From positions 3,618 to 67,617 of the forward strand of contig CAYQTL010000018.1 in the NCBI GenBank assembly GCA_964420405.1: a stretch of 64,000 bases of DNA, written 5' to 3'. Positions 18,816 through 30,392 of the stretch are shown piece after piece. Position 1 is the stretch's first letter. Each line of letters opens with the position of its first letter. Position numbers and translations under genes: made by a program. This stretch comes from CAYQTL01 sp964420405. Its GTDB lineage: Bacteria > Acidobacteriota > Thermoanaerobaculia > Thermoanaerobaculales > Sulfomarinibacteraceae. A model generated the notes under the pieces. It made no database searches. It worked only from the letters and a program-made list of their open reading frames with translations, and was not told where the DNA came from.

Positions 18816-19976
18816 GTGTCGAGGTTCGTCCGCCCAGCTGGTCTCGTCGTCGCCGTCGCGCTCGCCGCGGGTTGCGGCTCGCAGCCGGTCGTCGGCGTGC
18901 TCGTGGCCGACTCGGGCGCCGCGGCGCCGTACGGTGCGAGCATGCGTCGCGGCATCGAGCTCGGCCTGGAGTCCTCCTCGGCCGCGGCCGACGGCTCGGT
19001 CCAGGTCGTGTGGGCCGACTCGGCGTCCGATCCCGACACCGCCCGCGCCCGTGCGCGCTCGCTGGTGCAGGAGCACGGCGCCACCCTTCTCGTCCCGGCG
19101 ATCACCAGCGGCGAGGCGGCGGCGGTTCTCGAGGTGCTCGAGGAGCACGACGCGGTCGGGCTGTCGCCGTCGGCGTCGGCGCCCGCGTTGACCCGCGCGT
19201 CGCGACGGTTCTTCCGGCTGTTCCCGTCCGACGAGCTCGAGGGCCGGCGCGCCGGACGCTTCCTGCGCGAGGAGAAGGGCGCCTCCGACGTCATCGTCCT
19301 GGCGGCCGACAGCGAGCAGGCGCGGGGGATCGAGCCACCGTTCCGGGAGATGTTCGAGTCGGCTCTGGAAGGACGCGTCGTGGCGCGGGTCGTGATCGGC
19401 GACCCGGGGTGGCGGGAGCGCGCGCGCCAGGCCCTCGTCGACGTCACCCCGGACGGGGCCTACGTCGTCGGGTACGTCGAGGAGACGGTGGCCGCAGTGG
19501 CGGCGCTGCGGGAGGGTGGATTCGAGGGCCCGATCTGCGTCACCAGCGCCGCCGTCAACGGCGAGAGGCTCGCGAAGGAGTCGCAGCTGCTCGCCGGGGT
19601 GTTCGTGCCGCTGCCGGCGTTCGACGTCGACAGCGAGGTGGCGGCGATCCGCGAGTTCGTCACCTCCTACCGGGAGCGGCACGGCGCCGATCCCGACATC
19701 TACGCCGCCCACGCCTACGACGCGATCCGGCTCGCGCTCGAGGTCGCGGCGGACGCCGCCGTGTTCGAGTCGGCGGAGATCCGCAAGCAGCTGCAGTTCG
19801 GGATCGAGGAGTTCCCCGGCGTCACCGGCGTGATCCGGTTCACGGAGTACGGCGACGTCCACCGCAACCCGATCATGTTCATCGTCGCCGACGGCAGCCT
19901 CGACAACTACGAGGAGTACCTGAAGCGCGAGAGGGCGGCGATCCGGGAGCGGATCCGTCGCCTGCTCGCGTCCTGA
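18816..19976 (+). CDS. Type I periplasmic ligand-binding lipoprotein (LivJ-like)
   Basis: 386 residues. A lipobox (ALAAGC, Cys near 20) ends the signal peptide; the body is a type I periplasmic binding protein of the branched-chain amino acid/AmiC class, with GVLVADSGAAAPYGASM at the start and AHAYDAIRLALEVA near the end. No permease or ATPase lies beside it. It is divergent from the second pstS across pho-box-like repeats, so it may be phosphate-regulated; a ligand cannot be assigned. The GTG start has GGAGG 7 nt upstream. Confidence 0.78.
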   Translation: MSRFVRPAGLVVAVALAAGCGSQPVVGVLVADSGAAAPYGASMRRGIELGLESSSAAADGSVQVVWADSASDPDTARARARSLVQEHGATLLVPAITSGEAAAVLEVLEEHDAVGLSPSASAPALTRASRRFFRLFPSDELEGRRAGRFLREEKGASDVIVLAADSEQARGIEPPFREMFESALEGRVVARVVIGDPGWRERARQALVDVTPDGAYVVGYVEETVAAVAALREGGFEGPICVTSAAVNGERLAKESQLLAGVFVPLPAFDVDSEVAAIREFVTSYRERHGADPDIYAAHAYDAIRLALEVAADAAVFESAEIRKQLQFGIEEFPGVTGVIRFTEYGDVHRNPIMFIVADGSLDNYEEYLKRERAAIRERIRRLLAS

Positions 19977-20036
19977 TGCTGTCGAGGTGGCGCCCGGTCG
20001 GCCTATACTCGTGGTGGGAACGTCGGGGGAGCGCCC

Positions 20037-21101
20037 ATGGAGTCAACCAACGGACGCGTGGCCGGGCGCGGGCGGGAGGCCGGCCTCACCTCCCGGGGCC
20101 GACCGGCGGTCGGCCTGCTGCTCGGTGTGCTGCTCGCCGTCGCCGCACCAGGTTCCGCCGAGGCACAGGGCCTGGGCGCCGTGACGGCGGTGGCCGGGGA
20201 CCGCGTCGACCTGTACCTCGGCCCAGGCCACACGGTCGAGGTCGGGGACCCCGGGGTGGTGTGGCGGGTCGAGGCCGCCGCGGCCGGATTCTCCCGTGAG
20301 CGGGTGGCGACGATCCGGGCGACCCGGACCAGCGCCCAGTCGGCGGTCGCGCAGATCGTCGAGCGGGTGCCCGGACGGGACGTGGAGATCGGTCTCGAGG
20401 TCTCGTTCGAGGCCGGCGAGGTGCCCCGCGAGGACGAGATCGTGTCGCTGGTCGAGCTCGGCGACCGGCTCTACGCCGCCGGCGAGTTCGACGCCGCGGC
20501 GGGCGCCTACGAGCGCGCCTCGGCGCTCGACCCGACGGTCCGCGACGCCGGCGTCCGCCACGTCATGGCGATGGTCCGCGGCGCCATCGCCCGGGGCGAC
20601 CGCGGTCCGGTGTTCGACGCCGCCGTGAGCGCGTTCCGGATCGTGGAGGGGATGCGTCTGCCCGAGGAGCTCGCCGCCCAGGTGGCGGCGACCTCGGCGG
20701 CGCTCGAGCAGGCGCTGGCGCCGCCCACTCCGACCCCGTCCCCGGTGCCCTCGACGGCGACGCCGACTCCCGTGCCGACCCCGACGCCGGTCCCGATCCG
20801 CGAAGGCGACATCGTCGAGCCCGGCCCCGGGGTGGCGCCGCCGGAGCCGGTCAGCCAGGCGAGCCCCGAGTTTCCGGAGGTCGCCCGACGCCGGATCGAC
20901 TCGGGGCAGGTGGAGATGCAGCTGCTGGTCGGGATCGACGGCCGGGTCGAGGAGGTCCGCGTGGTCGCGGTCGAGCCGGCCGGGTTCGGTCTCGAGCAGG
21001 CCGCCGAGCGGGCCGTCCGGCGGTGGCGCTTCCGTCCGGCGACCGCCGACGGCGTCACGGTCCGCATGTGGTTCCCGGTCCGGATCGTGTTCCAGGGCTG
21101 A
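20037..21101 (+). CDS. Exported TPR-like protein with TonB C-terminal domain
   Basis: 354 residues: signal peptide (about 25-42, ending AEA), a region of about 60-130 without recognised fold, a TPR-like helical part (about 140-235), a Pro/Thr-rich spacer (about 238-258) and a TonB_C domain (about 275-354, with QASPEFPEVARRRIDSGQVE and AVRRWRFRPA). TonB_C normally contacts the TonB box of outer-membrane receptors. There is no ordinary uncleaved N-terminal TonB anchor. It stands 75 nt before a TonB-dependent receptor gene and may be its dedicated energiser or adaptor. A TATACT -10-like element is at 20004. Confidence 0.75.
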   Translation: MESTNGRVAGRGREAGLTSRGRPAVGLLLGVLLAVAAPGSAEAQGLGAVTAVAGDRVDLYLGPGHTVEVGDPGVVWRVEAAAAGFSRERVATIRATRTSAQSAVAQIVERVPGRDVEIGLEVSFEAGEVPREDEIVSLVELGDRLYAAGEFDAAAGAYERASALDPTVRDAGVRHVMAMVRGAIARGDRGPVFDAAVSAFRIVEGMRLPEELAAQVAATSAALEQALAPPTPTPSPVPSTATPTPVPTPTPVPIREGDIVEPGPGVAPPEPVSQASPEFPEVARRRIDSGQVEMQLLVGIDGRVEEVRVVAVEPAGFGLEQAAERAVRRWRFRPATADGVTVRMWFPVRIVFQG

Positions 21102-21117
21102 CGCCTGCCGGGTCGAG

Positions 21118-21134
21118 GTTTACGCCCTCTTCAC
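21118..21134 (+). promoter_or_regulatory. Putative pho box (TonB receptor 1)
   Basis: GTTTAC at 21118 and CTTCAC at 21129, spaced 11 bp, 41 nt upstream of the receptor ATG. It lies in the short gap after the TonB_C gene, giving the receptor its own possible promoter. Confidence 0.5.
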
Positions 21135-21175
21135 TTTTTCGTCCGATGCTCCTCCCGAATGGAAGGAGGAGGACG

Positions 21176-23884
21176 ATGAAGATGTCCGGTTGGTCGACGG
21201 CGGCGGTCTGCTCGCTGCTGCTGCTGATGATGATGACGATCGCGGCGCCGCCAGCCGCGGCGCAGGGAACCACGGGAGCCGTCGCCGGCACCGTGAACGA
21301 CGGGGTCGGGCAGCCGCTTCCGGGTGCCACGGTGACGCTCGCGGGGACCGCGCTGACGTCGACCACCGATCTCGAGGGCCGGTTCCGGCTCGCGCCGGTC
21401 CCCGCTGGGGAGCGGACGCTGCGGGTCGCATACCTCGGCTTCGACCCCGAGACGCTGACGGTCCAGGTCGAGGCCGGCACGACCGCGCGGATCGAGGTGC
21501 GGCTCGCGCCGGCCGAGCGGTTCTTCGGCACCGTCACGGTGGTCGGCCAGCCGCTGCTGGAGGGCCAGGCCAAGGCGCTGAACCAGCGCAAGAACGCGCC
21601 CAACATCGTCAACGTGGTGGCGCGGGAGCAGATGGAGCGGTTCCCGGATCCGAACTCGGCCGAGGTCACCCAGCGGGTGCCCGGCGTCGCCATCCAGCGC
21701 GACCAGGGCGAAGGCCGGTACGTGCTGATCCGGGGCACGGAGCCGCGGCTCAACTCGATGATGATCGACGGCGAGCGGATCCCGTCGCCGGAGGGCGACG
21801 TCCGTCAGGTGGCGCTCGACGTCATCCCGTCGGACCTGCTCGAGTCGATCGAGGTCTCCAAGGCGCTGACCCCCGAGATGGACGGCGACGCCATCGGCGG
21901 CGGCGTCAACCTGGTGATGAAGCGCGCCCCCGAGCGGCGCGTCCTGTCGGCCTCGGTCGGCGCCGGCTACAACGACATCAACGGCGAGGGCAGCACCACC
22001 GGGGCGTTCACCTGGGGCGACCGCTTCGCCGACGGCGCCTTCGGGGTGATGTTCTCGGGCTCCTACTTCGACACCGACCGCGGCTCGGAGAACTTCGAGG
22101 CGGAGTACGACGACGGCTTCCTGGGCGCCCTCGAGTACCGGGACTACACCATCAACCGGGAGCGCATCGGGCTCGCGACGAACCTCGACTGGGTGCTGTC
22201 GCCCGACTCGACCGTCAGCTTCAAGGGGACCTGGAACCACTTCGACGACCAGGAGTACCGGCGACTGGTCAACAACGCCGTCGAGGACGACGCCATCGAG
22301 CGCGAGCTCAAGGACCGGTTCGAGTCGCAGGAGATCTACTCGCTGTCGCTCGGCGGCGAGCACGCGGCGTTCGGCGACGCCTGGCTGCGGTGGAAGCTCC
22401 TGTACGCCTCCGCGGAGGAGGACGAGCCCGACGCGCTGTACAGCCTCTTCCTGCAGGAGGACGTCCAGTTCGACCCCAACGTCACCCCCGACCTCATCGA
22501 TCCCGACAACATCCGCGCCAACCCCCTCAACGAGGACCTCGCCGCCTTCGTGCTCGACGAGATGGTGCTCGAGGACAACCTCACGACCCAGGAGGACGTG
22601 GTGGGGTCGGTCGACCTCGACCTGCCCTTCAAGACCGCGGGCGGTCTCGCCGGGCTGTGGCGCTTCGGCGTCAAGTACCGCGACATCAGCAAGGAGCGGG
22701 ACAACGAGGCGATCGAGTTCGGCCCCGAGGAGGACTACTTCCTGGCCGACTTCCTCGACGGCGGCTTCGACTCCGACGCCCTCATCGCCGACGGCCGCTA
22801 CCCGATCGGTCCGTTCCAGAGCCCCGGCGCGATGAGGGACCTCCTCCGCAGCGGGATCTTCGAGGCCGAGAAGGACTTCGAGGAGGACACCGCCGACTAC
22901 GAGGCCTCCGAGCAGGTCGCGGCCGCCTACCTCGCCAGCGAGCTGTACCTGTCCGAGCGGCTCATGCTGCTGCCCGGCCTGCGCTGGGAGCACACCGACT
23001 CCGACTACACCGGCTACGAGGTGCTGTTCGACGAGGAGGGCGACTACGTCTCCACCGAGCCGCTGACCGGCGACGAGTCCTACGACGTGCTGCTGCCCCA
23101 CCTCCACCTGCGCTACCGCCTCGACGACGACTCCAACCTGCGGGCGGCGCTCACCCGCAGCTACGCGCGCCCGAACTTCTTCGACCTCGCGCCGTACAAC
23201 CTCGTCCTCGACGAGGACCGAGAGATCGAGCGCGGCAACCCGGCGCTCGAGCCGACCACGTCGTGGAACGGCGATTTGATGTACGAGCGCTTCTTCAGCA
23301 GCGTCGGGCTGGTGTCCGCCGGGGTGTTCTACAAGACCCTGGAGGACTTCATCTACCCGTACCGCTCGACCGAGCTGCGCGACGGCGAGGAGTTCGACGT
23401 GCTGCAGCCGCGCAACGGCGACTCGGCCGACCTGCTCGGCTTCGAGCTGGCCTACGAGAACCGCTTCCTGTCGGCGCCCGCCCCGTGGAGCGGCTTCGGG
23501 CTGTACGCCAACTACACCTGGATCGACTCGGAGGCGTCGTTCCCCGACCGCGGCGACACCACCGTTCCGGGCCAGTCGAAGAACGTCGGCAACCTGGCGG
23601 TGTCCTACGAGGCGGGCGGGTTCAGCATCCAGGTGTCCCTCAACTACCGCGACGAGTTCCTCGACGAGGTCGCCGAGGAGGCCGCGGAGGACGTCTGGAT
23701 CGACGAGCACAGCCAGCTCGACCTGAGCGCCGGCTACCGCTTCCCCAGCCGCCTGCGGGTGTACCTCCAGCTCAACAACCTCACCGACGAGCCCTTCCGG
23801 GCCTACATCGGCCACCCCGACCGCCCGATCCAGGAGGAGTTCTACTCGTGGTGGGGCGTGCTCGGGGTGAGCTACGATTTCTGA
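21176..23884 (+). CDS. TonB-dependent outer-membrane receptor 1
   Basis: 902 residues: signal peptide (about 1-28), a carboxypeptidase-regulatory-like beta-sandwich (about 32-110; TTGAVAGTVNDGVGQPLPGA), a plug (about 125-260; APNIVNVVAREQMERF, VLIRGTEPRLNSMMIDGERI) and a 22-strand-type barrel ending in the aromatic residues SYDF. The ATG at 21176 has AGGAGGA upstream. It lies between the TonB_C gene and a phytase gene, pointing to phytate or another phosphate ester as ligand. Pairing of beta-propeller phytases with TonB receptors is known in other bacteria. Confidence 0.92.
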   Translation: MKMSGWSTAAVCSLLLLMMMTIAAPPAAAQGTTGAVAGTVNDGVGQPLPGATVTLAGTALTSTTDLEGRFRLAPVPAGERTLRVAYLGFDPETLTVQVEAGTTARIEVRLAPAERFFGTVTVVGQPLLEGQAKALNQRKNAPNIVNVVAREQMERFPDPNSAEVTQRVPGVAIQRDQGEGRYVLIRGTEPRLNSMMIDGERIPSPEGDVRQVALDVIPSDLLESIEVSKALTPEMDGDAIGGGVNLVMKRAPERRVLSASVGAGYNDINGEGSTTGAFTWGDRFADGAFGVMFSGSYFDTDRGSENFEAEYDDGFLGALEYRDYTINRERIGLATNLDWVLSPDSTVSFKGTWNHFDDQEYRRLVNNAVEDDAIERELKDRFESQEIYSLSLGGEHAAFGDAWLRWKLLYASAEEDEPDALYSLFLQEDVQFDPNVTPDLIDPDNIRANPLNEDLAAFVLDEMVLEDNLTTQEDVVGSVDLDLPFKTAGGLAGLWRFGVKYRDISKERDNEAIEFGPEEDYFLADFLDGGFDSDALIADGRYPIGPFQSPGAMRDLLRSGIFEAEKDFEEDTADYEASEQVAAAYLASELYLSERLMLLPGLRWEHTDSDYTGYEVLFDEEGDYVSTEPLTGDESYDVLLPHLHLRYRLDDDSNLRAALTRSYARPNFFDLAPYNLVLDEDREIERGNPALEPTTSWNGDLMYERFFSSVGLVSAGVFYKTLEDFIYPYRSTELRDGEEFDVLQPRNGDSADLLGFELAYENRFLSAPAPWSGFGLYANYTWIDSEASFPDRGDTTVPGQSKNVGNLAVSYEAGGFSIQVSLNYRDEFLDEVAEEAAEDVWIDEHSQLDLSAGYRFPSRLRVYLQLNNLTDEPFRAYIGHPDRPIQEEFYSWWGVLGVSYDF

Positions 23885-23911
23885 CGCGATCCGGATCGCG
23901 ACCGGGCACTG

Positions 23912-23940
23912 ACGGCGGCGGCCCCGGAGGCCGCCGCCGT
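23912..23940 (+). terminator. Hairpin after TonB receptor 1
   Basis: Perfect 12-bp GC stem (23912-23923 with 23929-23940) and 5-nt loop, 28 nt after the receptor stop and before the phytase start. Only TTCGTC follows, so termination may be partial. Confidence 0.5.
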
Positions 23941-23963
23941 TCGTCTCGTGAGGGGAGGATGGG

Positions 23964-25037
23964 ATGGGCCGACGGACCGGGATTGCGGTGGCGGTGGGCG
24001 TGATGGTGCTGGGGACGGGCTGCCGGTCGGCGTCGCCGCCGCCGGGACGGGCGGCGGGGCGCGCCGGCTCGGAGGCCGTCCGGGTCGAGGAGGCGTTCGT
24101 GTCGGCGCCGGTGCCGGCCGACAACACCGACTCGGTGGCGCCGGCTGCAAGGTACGGGTGGGTGATCGCAACCGCCAAGGGCAGCCACCAGCTGGTGGTC
24201 CTCGACGCCGAGACCGGCGCCGAGGTCCGGCGGGTCGGCGGACCGGGTGACGCGGCCGGCGAGCTGCGCCGCCCCAACGGCATCGCAGTGGCCGGCGACC
24301 TGGTGCTGGTCGTCGAGCGGGACAACGCCCGCGTCCAGGTGTTCCGCCTGCCGGAGCTGGAGGCGGTCGGGACGTTCGGCGACGACGTCCTCGAGCGGCC
24401 CTACGGCCTGGCGGTGCTGCCGACCGGGGACGAGGGGTTGACGGTGTGGGTCACCGACGCCATCGAGCTGAGCGACGCCGAGGAGCGTGGCACCCCCCGC
24501 CGGGCCCAGCTCGTCGAGCGGTTCGACCTGCGCGTCTCCGACGAGGGCCTCGTCGCCGCACATGCCGGCACGCTCGGGGACGCCGACGGGCTCGGCGCGG
24601 TGTGGATGGCGGAGTCGGTGGCGGTGGACCCGCTCCGCGACCGCCTGCTGCTGGCCGACGAGCACGCCCGCCGGCGCCATCTCAAGGTGTACGGTCTGGC
24701 CGGCGGCTTCACCGGCCGCGTGGTGGGTGAGGGCGCCTTCGAGCACGAGCCCGAGGGGATCGCCCTGTGGCCGTGCGGCGACGGCGGCTACTGGGTCGCC
24801 ACCGACCAGCAGCCGGACCGGTCGGTGTTCGTGCTCCTCGACCGCGACACCCTCGAGCCGGTCGCCCGCTTCGCCGGTGCGGTGACGGCCAACACCGACG
24901 GCATCGGGCTCACCACGGAGCCGGTGGGTGGCATGACGGCGGGCGCCCTGTACGCCGTCCACGACGACCAGGCGGTGGCCGCGTTCGACCTCGGCGAGGT
25001 GGTGGAGGCGCTCGGCCTCGATCCTCGCTGCCGGTAG
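23964..25037 (+). CDS. Beta-propeller phytase-like lipoprotein (3-phytase)
   Basis: 357 residues with a lipobox (VLGTGC) and repeated blades matching beta-propeller phytase: the N-terminal VPADNTDSVAP/YGWVIATAKGS, DEGLVAAHAG, EPEGIALWPCGDGGYWVATD and NTDGIGLTTEP (the family usually has EGLTxY and SDTDGID). These acidic loops hold Ca2+ and phosphate. The enzyme would release phosphate from phytate or other phosphate esters in the periplasm or at the surface. It follows TonB receptor 1 by 79 nt with a good ribosome-binding site. Similarity is moderate, so substrate is uncertain. Confidence 0.75.
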   Translation: MGRRTGIAVAVGVMVLGTGCRSASPPPGRAAGRAGSEAVRVEEAFVSAPVPADNTDSVAPAARYGWVIATAKGSHQLVVLDAETGAEVRRVGGPGDAAGELRRPNGIAVAGDLVLVVERDNARVQVFRLPELEAVGTFGDDVLERPYGLAVLPTGDEGLTVWVTDAIELSDAEERGTPRRAQLVERFDLRVSDEGLVAAHAGTLGDADGLGAVWMAESVAVDPLRDRLLLADEHARRRHLKVYGLAGGFTGRVVGEGAFEHEPEGIALWPCGDGGYWVATDQQPDRSVFVLLDRDTLEPVARFAGAVTANTDGIGLTTEPVGGMTAGALYAVHDDQAVAAFDLGEVVEALGLDPRCR

Positions 25038-25043
25038 ACCTCC

Positions 25044-25304
25044 GATCCCGATCCCGATCCCGATCCCGATGGCAGCGTCAGCGCGGGCTCCCTCGGCATC
25101 GGATCCGCTGTCCACTCGCGGGGCGGTCTTCGCACTCGGCGGGACCGGGATCGGGATCGCAACGGTGGCGAACGGCGGGCGGAGCTCGAAGGAGGTCCCG
25201 CCGGGCGCCGGCTTCCCGCCGGCACGCACCCGTCGGAGCCCAGCGAGTCGGCCTGCGGAGCCTGCCAGCTGGAAGCTGGCGCTGCGGGACCTGCGCTCAG
25301 GATG
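25044..25304. repeat. Composite intergenic repeat (GATCCCG arrays plus palindrome)
   Basis: The 259-nt gap between convergent phytase and phoR begins with five GATCCC units (25044-25071). It carries an inverted counterpart GGACCGGGATCGGGATCG at 25142-25159, and ends with the palindromic GCCAGCTGGAAGCTGGCGCT (25264-25283) and CTCAGGATGACGGCG. The same components recur at 44432-44660. No gene is visible. Confidence 0.65.
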
Positions 25305-26610
25305 ACGGCGCGGCGGCGGGCGTCGCCTCGTGTCCGGCGGGCCGCTGGGGCTGGACCGGGAGTGTCACGGTGACCTGGGTGCCGACGTCCTCGCGGGAGT
25401 CCAGCGTGAGGTTGCCGCCGAGCTGCTGCACCATGTGCTTGACGATGGCGAGGCCGAGGCCGAGGCCGCCCTGGCCCGGCGTGCGGGCGCGGTCGAGGCG
25501 GTAGAACCGCTGCATCACCGCCCGCAGCTCGTGGGCGGGAATGCCGAGCCCGCTGTCCGCCACCTCGATGTGGACCGAGCGGTCGGCCGCCCACGCCCGG
25601 ACCCGCACCCAGCCGCCCCTGCGGTTGTACTTGATGGCGTTGTCGACCAGGTTGGAGACGACGCGGCCGAGCCCGCGGCGGTCGACGACGCACTCGAGCC
25701 GCTCGGGCGCGTCGAGCGAGAGGTCGACGGCGGCGCTCTCGGCGACGGAGGAGAAGTCCCGGACGACCTCCTCGAGCAGGGGCCGGATGGGGTGGCGCTG
25801 GAAGTCGAGGTCCATCTGCCCGGCCTCGATGGTCGCCAGCTCGTACAGCTCGTCGGTGAGTCGGGTGATCCGCTCCACCTGCCGGATCATCATGTCGCCG
25901 AGCTGGGGCGCCACCTCGCCCTCCATCGCCTCGACCGTGGTCCGCATCACCGCGAGCGGGGAGCGCAGCTCGTGGGACAGGTCCTGCACGAACCGCCTCC
26001 TTAGCTCGGCGGAGCGTTGGATCAGCCCGACCTCCGTCACCAGCACGACCGCACCTCCCTGGCGGATCGGGAACGGTCGCACCTCCCACACGCCGCGGCG
26101 GTTCTCCACCATCACCCGCGACACGACCTCGCCGCTGACCGCCCGCCGCACCCCGGCCACCAGCTCGGGGTTGCGGACCACGTCGAGCAGGTGGGTGCCG
26201 GTGGCAAGCTGCTCGACTCCCAGGAACTGCAGCGCGCGGCCGTTGGCGAGCCGCAGCCGCAGGTCCGAGGTGACCACCAGCAGGCCCTCGCCGAGGCCCT
26301 GGGAGACGTCCTCCAGCAGCTGGGCGAGGGCGGCGCGCTCCTCCTGGGCGCCGCGGGCCTGCTCCTTGAGCTCGCGGACCCGCCAGCGGGCGTGCTGGCC
26401 GGTGCGCGTCTCGAGCTCGCCGAGCAGCTCCACCAGCGGCAGGATCGTCTCCCGCCAGATGCCGCCGGCGAGGACCGCGACCCCGACCGCCCACAGCGCG
26501 ACCGTTCCGCCGACGGCGCCCGAGCCCTCGCCGACCGTCAGGTACAGGCTGAGCACCAACAGGGGCAGGGCGGCGACGACCACGACCGCGACGTGCCGCA
26601 GTCGGCTCAT
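25297..26610 (-). CDS. phoR: Phosphate-sensing histidine kinase PhoR
   Basis: 437 residues: two N-terminal membrane helices (about 7-28 and 35-52), a HAMP-like linker, a PAS domain (about 95-195), HisKA with H213 in QDLSHELRSPLAV, and HATPase boxes DNAIKYN, DSGLGIP and GLGLGLAIVK. It overlaps phoB by ATGA and is last in the pst operon, where PhoR classically receives the PstSCAB-PhoU signal. The ATG at 26610 puts the first helix at the N-terminus. Confidence 0.93.
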   Translation of the reverse strand: MSRLRHVAVVVVAALPLLVLSLYLTVGEGSGAVGGTVALWAVGVAVLAGGIWRETILPLVELLGELETRTGQHARWRVRELKEQARGAQEERAALAQLLEDVSQGLGEGLLVVTSDLRLRLANGRALQFLGVEQLATGTHLLDVVRNPELVAGVRRAVSGEVVSRVMVENRRGVWEVRPFPIRQGGAVVLVTEVGLIQRSAELRRRFVQDLSHELRSPLAVMRTTVEAMEGEVAPQLGDMMIRQVERITRLTDELYELATIEAGQMDLDFQRHPIRPLLEEVVRDFSSVAESAAVDLSLDAPERLECVVDRRGLGRVVSNLVDNAIKYNRRGGWVRVRAWAADRSVHIEVADSGLGIPAHELRAVMQRFYRLDRARTPGQGGLGLGLAIVKHMVQQLGGNLTLDSREDVGTQVTVTLPVQPQRPAGHEATPAAAPSS

Positions 26611-27293
26611 GGATAGCCCCGGAAGCGGTAGCCGGCGCCGATCACCGTCTCGATCATGGCGCCGCCGAGCTTGGCCCGCAGGGCGCGGATGTGGACGTCC
26701 ACGGTACGGGTCTCGACGTCGGACGAGATCCCCCACACCCGCTCGAGGATCCGCTCCCGCGACGCGACCCGGGGCCGGCTGGTGATGAGGTACCACAGCA
26801 GCTCGAACTCGCGCATCGTCAGGCGGATCTCGCTGCCGTCGAGGACGACGTCCATCGGCCCCCGACGGACCACCAGACGGCTGTCGCGGTACTCGTCCTC
26901 CGGCACCCCGCCGTCGAGAGCCCGGCGGCGCAGCAGCGCCCGGATCCGGCTCTTGAGCTCGCGCAGGGAGAAGGGCTTGGTGATGTAGTCGTCGGCCCCG
27001 AGGTCGAGGCCGAGCACCCGGTCGGACTCCTCCACCCGCGCGGTCAGCATGATGATCGGGAGGTCGCGGACCGCCTCGGTCTCGCGCAGCTCGCGGCAGA
27101 CGCTGAGGCCGTCCAGGTCGGGCAGGTTCAGGTCGAGCAGCACCAGCTCGGGCGGGTTGCCCAGGATGCCCTCGAGACCCTCCCTGCCGGTCGGGAACTG
27201 GGCGACCTGGAACCCGTCCTTCTCCAGCGCGAGCGCGAGAGTGCGGCACAGGTCGAGGTCGTCCTCCACAAGCGCGATCCGTTCACGTGCCAT
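26607..27293 (-). CDS. phoB: Phosphate regulon response regulator PhoB
   Basis: 228 residues: receiver domain with acidic pocket EDD (10-12), phospho-acceptor D54 (LVLLDLNLPD) and the KPF motif, then an OmpR/PhoB winged helix (LTMREFELLWYLITSRPRV; VDVHIRALRAKLG). It should bind the 11-bp direct repeats found across this window. Ribosome-binding site GGAGGAGG stands directly upstream. Confidence 0.94.
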   Translation of the reverse strand: MARERIALVEDDLDLCRTLALALEKDGFQVAQFPTGREGLEGILGNPPELVLLDLNLPDLDGLSVCRELRETEAVRDLPIIMLTARVEESDRVLGLDLGADDYITKPFSLRELKSRIRALLRRRALDGGVPEDEYRDSRLVVRRGPMDVVLDGSEIRLTMREFELLWYLITSRPRVASRERILERVWGISSDVETRTVDVHIRALRAKLGGAMIETVIGAGYRFRGYP

Positions 27294-27314
27294 GGCTCCT
27301 CCTCCTCCGGGACA

Positions 27315-27995
27315 TCAGCCCGTCTCCGGAGGTCCGCTCAGGTCCGGCGAGTGGCGGATCGGCCGCCCCTCGACGAGGTACACCACCTCCTCGGCGATGT
27401 TGGTGGCCTGGTCCGCGATCCGCTCCGCGAATCGCGCCACCAGGATCAGCGAGATCGACTGCGTGATCGTGGCCGGCTTCTCGATCATGAAGGTCAGCAG
27501 CTCCCGGAAGATCTGCCAGTACAGCCCGTCGACCTCGTCGTCGCGGCGGATCACGGCGCGGGCGGCGACGGCGTCGCGGGCGACGTAGGACGCGATGGCG
27601 TCGGACACCATCGCCCGCGCGACCGCCAGCATCCGCGGCAGGTCGATCAGCGGCTTGAGCGTCTCGCGGTCGCCGAGGTCGATGAGGTAGCGGGCGATGT
27701 TGACCGCGTTGTCGGCGATCCGCTCCAGCTCCGGTCCGAGCTTGATGGCGACGATCACGAACCGAAGGTCGGTGGCCATCGGCTGGTGCCGGACGATGAA
27801 CTCGGTCGCCTGGCGGTCGATGGCCATCTCGCACTCGTCGACGGCGTCGTCGAGCGCGATGATCGACCGGGCGAGGTCGAGATCGCGGGTCGTCAGCGCC
27901 CTGGCGACGTCGTCGAGGGACTTCTCGACCAGGCCGGCCATGGTCAGGACGCGCTGCTTGAGCTGGTCGAGCTCGTGCTCGAACTGGCGTTGCAT
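27315..27995 (-). CDS. phoU: Phosphate signalling protein PhoU
   Basis: 226 residues made of two three-helix PhoU repeats (EHELDQLKQRVLTMAGLVEK; later ARAVIRRDDEVDGLYWQIF). Acidic D/E metal-binding motifs are seen in both halves. It links the Pst transporter to PhoR, keeping the kinase off when phosphate is plentiful. It sits between pstB and phoB; GGAGGTGCG precedes its ATG. Confidence 0.95.
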   Translation of the reverse strand: MQRQFEHELDQLKQRVLTMAGLVEKSLDDVARALTTRDLDLARSIIALDDAVDECEMAIDRQATEFIVRHQPMATDLRFVIVAIKLGPELERIADNAVNIARYLIDLGDRETLKPLIDLPRMLAVARAMVSDAIASYVARDAVAARAVIRRDDEVDGLYWQIFRELLTFMIEKPATITQSISLILVARFAERIADQATNIAEEVVYLVEGRPIRHSPDLSGPPETG

Positions 27996-28005
27996 CGCAC
28001 CTCCG

Positions 28006-28770
<765 letters not shown>

Positions 28771-28772
28771 GC

Positions 28773-30378
<1,606 letters not shown>

Positions 30379-30392
<14 letters not shown>

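Noticed and set aside
21131..24325. A 1064-codon minus-strand frame opposite TonB receptor 1
   Set aside because: Low-complexity Val/Glu/Arg-rich shadow of the receptor gene; no recognisable fold.
25044..25071. GATCCC tandem units considered as a CRISPR or microsatellite array
   Set aside because: Units are 6 nt, directly abutting and without spacers; there are no cas genes. Treated as part of a dispersed repeat.
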